Program-made: the position numbers and the translations under genes
In this document: piece after piece, positions 30,301 to 35,495 of the stretch
Numbering within the stretch: the first letter of the stretch is position 1
Layout of the letters: each line of letters begins with the position of its first letter
From: Zoogloea sp.
GTDB taxonomy: Bacteria; Pseudomonadota; Gammaproteobacteria; Burkholderiales; Rhodocyclaceae
DNA length: 64,000 nucleotides
Assembly (NCBI RefSeq): GCF_023150065.1
Contig: NZ_JAKLLN010000020.1
Location: 43,722 to 107,721 of the forward strand
Direction of reading: 5' to 3'
The notes under the pieces: generated by a model
The model's database searches: none
What the model was told of the DNA's origin: nothing
The model's input: only the letters and a program-made list of their open reading frames with translations

Positions 30301-30489
30301 CAGATCCGGGGTCCGGGTATCCACGAACACCAGTTCGACACCGCCGCCATCTACCGTCGCGCCGTCACTGTTCTGTTCGAAGCCCACCAGGGCCGAGGCA
30401 AGCGCAGGGGACGGAAGCGGGTCCGCAGAATAGAGAATGCGCTGCTCGAAGGTCTCGATCAGCGCCCGGCGTCGGTGATGGCTGTCCAT
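18391..30489 (-). CDS. Giant DUF4347 / propeller / cadherin-repeat surface protein, 4032 residues
   Basis: Likely exported adhesin or display protein. In order: N-terminal FEQRILYSADPL, matching the LEPR-XLL type motif of large repeat proteins; DUF4347 (51-215) with His113 in VGHGS and Cys156 in YGCDVA, like a caspase-clan dyad; seven about 54-residue repeats with VVVW-type strands (230-611), probably a seven-blade propeller; a DNRLRE-like domain (about 896-1082); 13 cadherin-like repeats; a CSLREA (KISLREAILAAN) parallel beta-helix (about 1786-2373); VCBS/Ig-like domains (about 3480-3850); and a hydrophobic stretch (about 3950-3990) with an acidic tail. No normal signal peptide is visible. 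The start 30489 is 4 bases after the adaptor gene. An in-frame upstream start would overlap that gene. The operon partners suggest dedicated export. Function on the cell surface is inferred. Confidence 0.9.
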   Translation of the reverse strand: MDSHHRRRALIETFEQRILYSADPLPSPALASALVGFEQNSDGATVDGGGVELVFVDTRTPDLQLLLDDLEAQRQAGRDLEIILIDQDEDGIARISDALAGHHDVAAVHLVGHGSEGLIELGASRLDMDVLLRRAEEIAGWGDAIVAGGDLLLYGCDVAAGSDGEALVTTLSQLTGADVAASIDTTGSAQLGGDWDLERQTGGIEAQPFASASLQAEWGGVLGVVTQGGETLVNQNTGGSQGNHWSSKTLGMDSSGNYVVVWIDGSGADSSGQGIYARRYDVNGTALSNAFRVNTYTFDNQRNPQVAMAANGNFVVVWESMGQDGSNYGIYAQRYNASGVAQGSEFRVNTLTTDDQREPAVAMDANGNFVVTYQAWASGNSSWGVLATRYNASGVAQGAEFVVNTTLNFDQMEPSIAMDSAGNFVIAWQSYGQEGATDGIYAQRYNASGVAQGGEFHVNTTTADNQNLPTVAMDSSGNFVITWESNAQDGSLQGIYGQRYDSSGVAQGGEFRINTTTANAQQNPVVTMTGGGSFAVTWQSTAQDGNLEGVYMRLYDASGNPVTAETRVNTTTTGDQYSPSIISNQNGRMVIAWQGNGSGDGDGVFMQHYTYGFPPVLTLSTGSATYVENAAGLSDAGATVTDPNTTVFNGGQLIVQLTANGTATDELGIRNDGVGAGQIGVSGANVTYGGGIIGTFSGVFGNGSTPLTVTLNANASVAATQALVRAVTYRDTSEAPSTLSRTLRLTLSDGTGWTSDPATITIAVVAQNDAPIHTLPGPQSTPISTSLAFSSANGNLISVSDVDAGSSNLQVSLSVNNGTLSLSRITGLGFTAGDGTADSAMTFTGSLADINAALDGLVYAPTAGYNGAASLSIATSDLGNTGNGGVLSDSDSIAIQVGAVRFQQDVAGYTGTVDTYVSDGATGSSFGNATTVIVDDGSPVNQGLLRFDSMFGNGAGQIPFGATINSASLSFYVINRDAADTVSLYTMLGAWSEASTWDSLTSGVQMNGTEAASSPLNTFSAGVSGWNTINGLASSVQVWADNGANQGWLLASASPGADNWTFASSEYATVSLRPYLIISYTAPVAPTITSNGGGATASINVAENTTAVTTVTASDVDSSAAELSYSIVGGADSGKFSINASTGVLRFVTAPNYEVPTDTGTNNVYDVIVQVSDGFLSDTQAIAVTVTPVNDNTPVITSDGGGATAAISLAENTLAVTTVTATDADLPAPTLTYTIIGGADSARFALNSSTGQLSFVAAPNYESPTDAGANNVYDVTVQVSDGINTDTQAISVTVTPLNDNTPVITSNGGGATANISIAENTTAVTTVTASDADLPIQTLTYSISGGNDAARFSIGSSSGVLSFVTAPNFEAPGDFDANNIYDLIVRVSDGSLSSTQAIAVTVSNVNEAPVLNATPAVTLTPVAEDAGAPVGAVGTLVSALVDAAGGGGWDNVSDPDAGASTGLALVGANAASGTWYYTINGGSTWNALGTPSTASARLLAADTQTRVYFAPSSNFNGSIANALSFRAWDRTSGSNGGLADTSTNGGATAFSSATDTAALTVSAVNDEQTLVTNTGATFAEGSVGNLVTSTMLRTTDVDNTAAQLVYTLGSAPTVGTLYRNGVALGAGGTFTQADVDNNLLTYTHGGGENTADSFSFTVDDGAGSVSAASFAITITGVNDNAPVITSNGGGSSASISMTENSTAVTTVTATDADIPSSTLSYSIAGGADAALFAINPTTGVLQFISAADYETPLDADADNVYQVIVQASDGSLTDTQALTVTINDVVNELVVTTAADLADGDTSSITALLADKGGDGKISLREAILAANNSAGTDTITFAIDTGPQIIHLSTVLPAINSVIHIEGTSQTGYAGTPLVMLDGASVGAGAAGLEFSAGSSGSSVRGLAIGNFSLYGIHVNQVSTITIAGNYLGTDLSGGTAAGNGIGLFISESGNNLVGGTSAADRNIISGNTGGGLVLSGATATNNVVQGNYIGLDRTGTLNLGNGGDGVSVTASARNNLIGGTTPAERNVISGNAGSGVRIYSTYTDFNTVSGNYIGTNAAGTANIGNAGRGVELEGVAGNTIGSLSAGGGNLISGNAGDGVLVETASDGNFIYGNTIVANGEEGIQVWGGATNTVIGDATPGGRNIISGNAMQGIGIYGFTTTGTVVRGNWIGVAADGVSANGNAKQGIHVSQASNVMIGGANPGEGNVIANTGALLPGVSLSDGATGVVIIGNSIYGSGALGIDLEGDGVTANDPGDADVGANNLQNTPELLSALLTGSDIALSGTLNSLANTRFRIEFFANPGPHASGYGEGRSYIGFVDVLTDASGNASFSPTYAGALPAGSQYWISSTATRLDASSNFIETSEFSASIPTNPPVITSDGGGSSAAVSVAEGTTVVTTVTAVDPDGAAQTITYSIVGGSDAAHFTINASSGLLEFAAAPDFETPADANGDNLYEVIVRASDGLGGTDSQAISVSVTNVNDDPAFSFLSGNLDYAENAGAVILAPTASVTDPDSADFDGGRLVVYFSSGGQTEDRIALRNEGSGAGQVGVSGNTVSFGGVQIGSWSGGQNGAVPFVVSFNASATQAAVQSVARNITYQNVSDAPSGTVRNLLAYVEDGDGGSSAIASGTVTPIPANDAPLITSDGGGATAAQSVEENASFVTTVTVSDPDGPVAVFSIAGGNDSGKFTIDSNTGVLRFVSAPDFEAPTDADGNNVYEVIVQVSDGSGGVDTQALSVSVTPANDNAPQITSNGGGASAAINLAENTLVVTTVTATDADQPAQTLSYAIVGGVDGALFSIDAASGVLSFDTPPDFEAPGDANADNTYEVTVQVADGAGLTSTQSLSVTITPSNDNAPEISSDGGGATASISVAENTTAVTTVTATDADQPAQTLSYSIVGGADASHFQINASTGVLSFLTAPDFEAPTDSGGNNVYDLIVQVADGQGGTDTQTIAVTVTPVNDSAPVITSSSTANVAENTTVVMTVTATDADQPAQALSYSIIGGADAAHFQINSTTGVLSFLTAPDFEAPTDAGGNNVYDVIVQVADGQGGTDTQAIAVTVTSVNDSAPVITSSNAVSVVENTTAVITVTATDADQPAQTLSYSIVGGADAAHFQIDSATGALSFLSAPDFEAPTDSGGNNVYNVIVQVADGQGSTDTQAIAVTVTSVNDSAPVITSSNTASVAENSTVVMTVTATDADQPAQTLTYSIVGGSDAAHFQIDASTGVLSFITAPDFEAPTDSGSDNIYNLIVQVADDQGSTDTQAIAVTVTSANDSAPVITSSNTANVAENTTAVMTVTATDADQPAQTLTYSIVGGADAAHFQIDASTGALSFITAPDFEAPTDAGGDNIYDVIVQVADDQGSTDTQAISVTVYSSNDSPPLITSSNTANVAENTTAVMTVTATDADQPAQTLSFSIVGGADAARFVIDGASGVLRFVTPPDFERPADAGRNNVYDVIVQVSDGTLNTTQSLTIQVTALNEAPQGSNGSIVLDEDDSHTFSTSDFGFSDPGDNNTNRLAAVQIVGLPSRGVLSLNGQAVAAGQWIAATDIASGQLRYTPPADENGTAFASLGFRVRDDGGTANGGVDTEAGTHTLSINVTPVSDTPVGVEDAYTLDEDNSLQIAQGGVLANDTDPDGMRLSAELVEGPANGRLELTADGSFRYTPNADWNGTDSFSYRPTNGQETGEAVRVKLTVTPVNDAPSLVKATFQVSSGGNVTLGGDAIQATDVDSAQGDLRYTVVRTENGHFELSSAPGQLASAFSQADLLAGHVVFRHNAFADKPVVVLQVSDGQTTGNEMAVTVGFTPAGSIDTGELPAAAPVPGPVLNTPKTPAPSATTLPKPASPGPGGTPLTLMDNPADGEGGNGLQRNDAADGAGPNRRYPLASLVRFTQAQITLTLGASPDGALMEFMLSGQDPASGGTSASSRIDTDRTKQAPLAEPYADVQMALRAVELSGIVLSVGAVWWATRAGGLVAGLLMVAPAWRTFDPLPVLGPEDEDERDWGRQMDDEMTRDEIGVADLFDQEREGLAR
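20050..21600 (-). repeat. Five tandem about 312-bp cadherin-like units
   Basis: Five adjacent units inside the giant gene (residues about 2963-3480) are nearly identical, each beginning PVITSS and containing VTATDADQPAQ and PDFE.P. The DNA landmark GCTGCTGGT recurs near 20332, 20644, 20956, 21268 and 21580. Three further units upstream in the gene are more diverged. Such identity makes unit loss or gain by recombination likely and assembly errors possible. Confidence 0.9.
23370..25130 (-). repeat. Parallel beta-helix repeat region within the giant gene
   Basis: The coded stretch starts with a CSLREA-type sequence (GKISLREAILAAN) and continues with repeated NxxxGN(Y/W)IG and NIISGNxxxG units, the pattern of right-handed parallel beta-helices. 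It interrupts the run of cadherin-like repeats. Confidence 0.8.
28655..29802 (-). repeat. Seven about 160-bp propeller-blade repeats in the giant gene
   Basis: Seven units each encode a pattern like AMDSSGNFVIAWQS..DG...GIYAQRYNASGVAQG.EF.VNT. Seven copies fit a closed seven-blade beta-propeller directly after the DUF4347 domain. Confidence 0.8.
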
Positions 30490-30493
30490 GGCA

Positions 30494-31399
30494 TCAGGGG
30501 CGCGGCTTTGGTCGTACCGGACTGAGCGTCGCCTCCAGGCGCAGGCCGCCCTGCAGGCGGCGTTCGGCTGCGGGTGCGGGCTGGGCCGGCTCGGCAAACG
30601 TGATCCGGCAGCGCAGACCGGCCGGCAGCCGGTTGTTGGGATTGGGCAGGTGCAGGCGCACCCGGAAGGTGTTGCTGGCCGCATCCACCACCTTGTCCAC
30701 CAAGGTCACGGCCGCCTCCTGGGGGGGCGTGTTGGGCAGATCCGGTGCGACGCTGGCCAGATCCCCGGTCTGGATGGTGCCGAAGCGTGCGGCCGGAACA
30801 ATCACCTCGACCCGCAGCGGGTCGATGCGGGCGATCTTGAAGATCGGCTTTTCCTCGACGCGCTCGCCCTGGGCGAGGTAACGCTCAACCACCACGCCAT
30901 CGAAGGGACTGCGGATGCTGCGCAGCCCGACCTGGGCCTGGGCGACGCCCAGTTCGCGCCCCCACACCCGCTGCTGCTCCCGGGCCTGCTGGTATTTCTG
31001 CTCGTTGACCTGCAACTCCGTGCGGGCCTGGTCGAGGGCCTGCTGGGCGAGGAAGTTGCGCGCCACCAGATCTTCGGCACGCTTCAGCTTCTGGCGGGCA
31101 AAGTCCCGGTTCGCCTCGGCGGAATTGAGATCCGCCTCGGCCATGGCGCGGGTCCGGGCCACCTCGGCGGTGGCGCGTTCCACGTCGCTGCGCAGCATGG
31201 CCAGCACCTGGCCCTTGCGCACGACATCGCCCCGATCGACGCGCAGGCCCTCCAGCACCCCGATGACCGGGCTGCCCAGATCGGCCACCCGGTCCGGTTC
31301 GATCAGACATCCGAGGGCCGGCGCCGGGGAGCTCGACGGCGCGGCGACAGCCAGCCCCGTGCAGCTCCATATCACCCAGGCCGCAAACCATCTGTTCAT
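30494..31399 (-). CDS. Periplasmic adaptor (HlyD/RND membrane-fusion family)
   Basis: 301 residues with a signal peptide (MNRWFAAWVIWSCTGLAVAA), a barrel-sandwich lipoyl half (VIGVLEGLRVDRGDVVRKGQVLAML), a helical hairpin (about residues 85-165, long Ala/Gln/Arg-rich coiled coil), the second lipoyl half (IRSPFDGVVVERYLAQGERV) and a beta-barrel domain. Such proteins bridge inner-membrane pumps to outer-membrane channels. No RND pump or TolC gene is adjacent. The gene starts 4 bases after the SecA-like gene and ends 4 bases before the giant gene, so it most likely serves export of that protein. GGAG lies before the ATG at 31399. Confidence 0.9.
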   Translation of the reverse strand: MNRWFAAWVIWSCTGLAVAAPSSSPAPALGCLIEPDRVADLGSPVIGVLEGLRVDRGDVVRKGQVLAMLRSDVERATAEVARTRAMAEADLNSAEANRDFARQKLKRAEDLVARNFLAQQALDQARTELQVNEQKYQQAREQQRVWGRELGVAQAQVGLRSIRSPFDGVVVERYLAQGERVEEKPIFKIARIDPLRVEVIVPAARFGTIQTGDLASVAPDLPNTPPQEAAVTLVDKVVDAASNTFRVRLHLPNPNNRLPAGLRCRITFAEPAQPAPAAERRLQGGLRLEATLSPVRPKPRP

Positions 31400-31403
31400 A
31401 GCT

Positions 31404-33350
31404 TCATTCTCCGGGACCGCCGAACGAGAGCCCTCGCTCCCATTGACGATCCGCCTCCAAAAGCGCTCGGCGAGCCCGCCTTTCCCGGCGGCTCTGCCTC
31501 CATTGGTTCAGGCCCAGCAGCGCATCAAGCAGCCACGGCCCCAGTCCGATCCGTCCGTCCTTCCCCTGCCCCGCCCAGCGAGTCAGGGCCAGCAGCCCGG
31601 ACACTTCGCCGACCCGCGGCGTGTCCAGGCTGATCCAGCGCTCCGCACTCCCCGGGTCGCCCTGGCGGGCGCTGCGCCCCTCGAGCTGGCGATCAATACG
31701 CCGGGATGCGGTGAACTGGCAGTTCAGCACATGCAAACCCCCTGCGGCTGCCACACCGGCAGCCAGGGGAATATCCGTTCCGCGCCCTGCCATATTGGTC
31801 GCCACAGTGACCTGCCCGGGCTCACCGGAGAGCGCCACAATGGCCGCTTCGCGCGCGTCATGGCGGGCATTCAGCAGGCTGTGGGGGATGCCCGCTACCG
31901 TCAGGCAGGCAGACAGGCTCTCGGACTCCGCAACCGACGCCGTCCCGATCAGAACCGGGCGACCTGCGGCATGACATTCGGAAACCCTCTCGGTGACGGC
32001 ACCCCACAAGGTACGACGCGTGTCATATATACGGCAGGCAAGGGACTTCCTTGAGTTCGGCCGCCGCGATGGAACGCACACCACATCCAGCCCGTAGATT
32101 TCCCGCAGCTCTCCCCGCACCTCGTGCAGGGTGCCGCTCATGCCGCCGAGGCGGTGGTAGCGGGGGAAAAAGCGTTGATAAGTGATCTGGGCCAGGGTTT
32201 CGGTATCCGGCGTGGGTCGGCAGCCTTCCTTCAGCTCCACAAAGGTGTGCAACCCCCGGGACCACACCCGGCCCGGTGCAGCGCGGCCACTCACGTCGTC
32301 CACGATCTCCACCTGCCCGTCCCGGACCAGATAGTGCACGTCCCGGAGGTAGACATGCCGGGCGGCCAGGGCGGTGCATACCACCTCCTCGCGCAGGCGA
32401 CGGGAGCGCCAGCGCCCGCCCAGCGCAGCGCACAGCGCCGCCAGCCGGGCGCTCCCGGCGGATGTCAGGTTGACGCGCATGGCCGCCGGGACGGGGGTGA
32501 AATCCTGCCCGGCCACGAGCTCGCCGGCCAGGGCCCAGGCCTGCCAGGTGAGCGCCCGGGCAGCGCCACCGCGTACCTGGCGGGAGAGGATCAAGGGGGT
32601 CATGGCCTCGTCGATCAGCAGGCTGTCCGCCTCATCGATCAGGGCCATGCACAAGCCCCTCAGCAGGGCTTCGCCGCGGTGCTGGGATGCGTTGCGGCGT
32701 TGCAGGTCGGCCCGCACGAAGCCCCGCCGCTGCCCGTCCCGCAGGTAATCGAAAACCACTTCCCGGGCGGTCACGTAGCAGATCGGTGCGGCATAGGCGG
32801 CGCGGCGCTCGGCCTCGCTCATCGGGCTGGTGACAAAACCGGCGTGCAGGCCGAGGCAGGTGTACAGGGGGGCAAGCAGGGTGGCGTCGCGTTCCACCAG
32901 GTAGTCGTTTGCCGTGAGCACGTGCACGGGCGTTCCGGCCAGGGCCCCGACGCTGGCCGCCAGGGCCGCCGCCAGGGTCTTGCCTTCGCCCGTCGCCATC
33001 TCGGCCAGGCGGTTGTCGAGCATGATCAGCGCGGCGTGGATCTGGGTATCGTAAGCCTGCAGGCCGAGCCCCCGGCGGGCCGCCTCGGCCGCCGCGGCCA
33101 GGGCTTCAACCGTGCGTCGGGGTGTCAGGCCGTCACGGCCGATGTGGGCCCGCAGGCTGCGCAAGCGGGTGGTGTAGGCATTGTCATCGAGGCCCTGCCA
33201 GTCATCCATGGCCCGGCGCACCGCGGATACCTGGCGCGGGTAGGGAGCCCGGGCCCAGGGCCAGCGGATCGGCGGCGGCTCCCGCCGTTCCGGATAGGTA
33301 CCCCAGACCAGCCCGGGCAGAGGCATGCGTGAGCTCAGGTGGATGTTCAT
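31404..33350 (-). CDS. Shortened SecA-like translocase ATPase
   Basis: 648 residues, against about 900 for housekeeping SecA. It keeps the SecA motor: Walker A MATGEGKT (Lys124), TANDYLVERDA, DEAD-like IDEADSLLIDEAMTPLI, the link to NBD2 with GGMSGTL, VTVATNMAGRGTDI, and GRSARQGDPGS (from residue 558). Only about 85 residues follow that motif, so the helical wing, most of the scaffold and the zinc-binding SecB-site tail are missing. The region between NBD1 and NBD2 that would form the preprotein clamp is reduced but present. The start at 33350 overlaps the stop of the M50 gene (ATGA). It is probably an accessory motor for the giant protein encoded two genes downstream, comparable in idea to SecA2; this is inferred. 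Confidence 0.9.
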   Translation of the reverse strand: MNIHLSSRMPLPGLVWGTYPERREPPPIRWPWARAPYPRQVSAVRRAMDDWQGLDDNAYTTRLRSLRAHIGRDGLTPRRTVEALAAAAEAARRGLGLQAYDTQIHAALIMLDNRLAEMATGEGKTLAAALAASVGALAGTPVHVLTANDYLVERDATLLAPLYTCLGLHAGFVTSPMSEAERRAAYAAPICYVTAREVVFDYLRDGQRRGFVRADLQRRNASQHRGEALLRGLCMALIDEADSLLIDEAMTPLILSRQVRGGAARALTWQAWALAGELVAGQDFTPVPAAMRVNLTSAGSARLAALCAALGGRWRSRRLREEVVCTALAARHVYLRDVHYLVRDGQVEIVDDVSGRAAPGRVWSRGLHTFVELKEGCRPTPDTETLAQITYQRFFPRYHRLGGMSGTLHEVRGELREIYGLDVVCVPSRRPNSRKSLACRIYDTRRTLWGAVTERVSECHAAGRPVLIGTASVAESESLSACLTVAGIPHSLLNARHDAREAAIVALSGEPGQVTVATNMAGRGTDIPLAAGVAAAGGLHVLNCQFTASRRIDRQLEGRSARQGDPGSAERWISLDTPRVGEVSGLLALTRWAGQGKDGRIGLGPWLLDALLGLNQWRQSRRERRARRALLEADRQWERGLSFGGPGE

Positions 33351-35494
33351 GAACTGGGGTGGAACTGTCGCAGGAAGAGCTGCCTGAGGCGCCGACCCCA
33401 CTGCATCGCGAGGGGGGCCGAGCCGTGTTCGAAGCGCACCCAGGCCCTGCCCCCTGCCCGCTCGAGCACGGTATCGTCGACACCGATATCGAAGATGAAG
33501 ACCGGTGCAACGGCCTGCTGATGATCCTTGTCAGCGGGATCCACGGCGATGTCCCCGCCGGCGTGTTCACCAAGCGCCGCGCTGGGCAGCTTCTCCGTGG
33601 CAGCCGGTACCGCCCGCAACAGGTGCCCGGCGCGGGGCTCACCCGGCGCCTCGGCCAGTTGCACCGAGACGGCTCGGGTTTCACCGCGGACCAGTGCGGC
33701 CTCGTCCTGTTCCACGGCCACCCGCACCGTCGCTGCCTCCCCCGTGAGGATGTGGCCGAGCAAGGCGCCGCGGGGCACGAACGCGCCTTGCACGTCCGCC
33801 TGCCGGGGCATCACCAGGCGCCCGGAGACACCAGCGCGCAGCACCAGCAGGCTTTGCAGCTCTTCGACACGGTGCAGCTGGGCGCGCAGGCGTGCCACCT
33901 CCTCTTCGACATTGCGTGCCTTGACCGGGTCCCGCAGCATGGCCTGGTAGAGGTCCACGTCGAGGGCTTCGAGCTGGCTGCGCAGCTTGAGCGCCTCGGC
34001 CACCAGGCGGCTGTCGGACATGCGCACCAGAACCTGCCCGGCCACCACCTGTTCGCCATGGGCGGCATCCAGATGCTCGATGAAGCCATCGGTGCCAGTG
34101 CGGAGCTGTGCCTGTTCGGGCACCCACACCACGCCACGGCCTACCGTGGAAAATGGCAGCGGCACCAGACAGAACAGGGCCAGGGCGCCGACGCTCAGGG
34201 CCATCGCCCCCGTCAGGGCACGCTGGCGCACCGGTGTCGGCAATGCCATGGCGAGCAGACGGCGCCAGAAGCGGTAGACCGGCCACACCAGCAGCGCAAA
34301 GGCGAGGCCGGCACCGGCGATCAGTCCAAGGGGCATTGACCAGCTGCCGATCCAGGCCACGATCGCGATCGACAGGCCGAGCCGATAGATGGCCGAAGCC
34401 GGCGCGTAGAGGTAGAGCCAGAAGCGCTCCCCCCTCCCCGGCTCCGGCGAGGCGAACTCGGCCAGGCCCAGGCGCCGGTTGAAGATCACATAACGCCACC
34501 AGGCCTGGCTGCGGGGAGCCAGATTGGGCAGATCGAGCACATCGCAGAGCACGTAATAGCCGTCGAAGCGCAGCAGCGGATTGCCGTTGAAGGCCAGGGT
34601 GGATATGCCGCAGATGAAGGCCACCACCAGGGCCAGATCCCGCACCGCGCCGGACTCGACGAGCACCCACAGAATGACGGCCAGGGCCGCGATGACCAGC
34701 TCCACCAGGATCCCCACCCCGCTGACCATCAGGCGCTGACTGGCGTAACGGAAGGCTGAAGCCGCGGAGGCATCGACGAAGGGTGCCGGCATCAGCAGCA
34801 GCAGGCTCACGCCCATCTGGTGGACTTCGCCGCCCAGGCGCCGGATGGCCAGGCCGTGCCCGAGCTCGTGGACGGCCTTGATGAAGGGGTAGGCCAGCCA
34901 GGCCATCAGCAGGAAGCGTGGTGTGCCCATCCAGGTGCGCACCTGCAGGGACAGCTCCGAAAAGTTCATCGCTGCCGTGGTCACGCCCATCAGGATCAGC
35001 AGCATCCAGAAGATCAGCACCGGCCACGAAAACAAGAGGCGCAGCCAAGGATCGAAGCGCTGCAACAAGGAGGTGGGGTCACCGAGCCGGACCCGGAAAG
35101 ACAGGGGGTTGATCGCCAGACGACGCTGCTGGCGCTGGAGCTGCTCTTCCCGGTGGAAGATGGCTTCCACATCCGGGGTCAGCTCGCACTGGATCAGGCC
35201 CCGCTGATTGAGCTGGACCAGCAGACGCACGATCTCGTCCTGGGTCAGGGCCGAGTCGGGGGCATGGGCCAGCAGGGCCTCGCTGATCTGATCGGCCGTA
35301 TGCAGCCCGTCGCAGCGCCCGACAAAGGCGTAGGCAGCGGCATTCATGCGATGAAAGCGCCCGCTGACCGGATCGGCCAGAACGTGCCAGACCTCGTTGC
35401 GATAGATCTGGCGTGTCACCCGCACCTGGGCCCGCAGCCGGGGGTGAAGGCCGGCGACCCGGTACCACTGGCTGCTGAAGACGCTGCCGCTCAT
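33347..35494 (-). CDS. PqqD-like / M50 metalloprotease / HlyD fusion protein
   Basis: 715 residues. An N-terminal winged-helix domain resembles PqqD-type peptide-recognition domains (about residues 22-110, VWHVLADPVSGRFHRMN...). An M50 (site-2-protease-like) membrane domain of several segments follows (about 150-460), with zinc motif HELGH at 209-213 and the third ligand in LLRFDGYY (Asp311). The C-terminal half is a HlyD-like lipoyl/coiled-coil module (about 480-650, GFIEHLDAAHGEQVVAGQVLVRM). Proteins of this layout accompany unusual export systems and may recognise and clip a leader. The gene follows the GAF-HlyD gene after one base and overlaps the SecA-like gene. The PqqD part could bind the N-terminus of the giant protein; this is a hypothesis. 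Confidence 0.88.
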   Translation of the reverse strand: MSGSVFSSQWYRVAGLHPRLRAQVRVTRQIYRNEVWHVLADPVSGRFHRMNAAAYAFVGRCDGLHTADQISEALLAHAPDSALTQDEIVRLLVQLNQRGLIQCELTPDVEAIFHREEQLQRQQRRLAINPLSFRVRLGDPTSLLQRFDPWLRLLFSWPVLIFWMLLILMGVTTAAMNFSELSLQVRTWMGTPRFLLMAWLAYPFIKAVHELGHGLAIRRLGGEVHQMGVSLLLLMPAPFVDASAASAFRYASQRLMVSGVGILVELVIAALAVILWVLVESGAVRDLALVVAFICGISTLAFNGNPLLRFDGYYVLCDVLDLPNLAPRSQAWWRYVIFNRRLGLAEFASPEPGRGERFWLYLYAPASAIYRLGLSIAIVAWIGSWSMPLGLIAGAGLAFALLVWPVYRFWRRLLAMALPTPVRQRALTGAMALSVGALALFCLVPLPFSTVGRGVVWVPEQAQLRTGTDGFIEHLDAAHGEQVVAGQVLVRMSDSRLVAEALKLRSQLEALDVDLYQAMLRDPVKARNVEEEVARLRAQLHRVEELQSLLVLRAGVSGRLVMPRQADVQGAFVPRGALLGHILTGEAATVRVAVEQDEAALVRGETRAVSVQLAEAPGEPRAGHLLRAVPAATEKLPSAALGEHAGGDIAVDPADKDHQQAVAPVFIFDIGVDDTVLERAGGRAWVRFEHGSAPLAMQWGRRLRQLFLRQFHPSS

Positions 35495-35495
35495 G

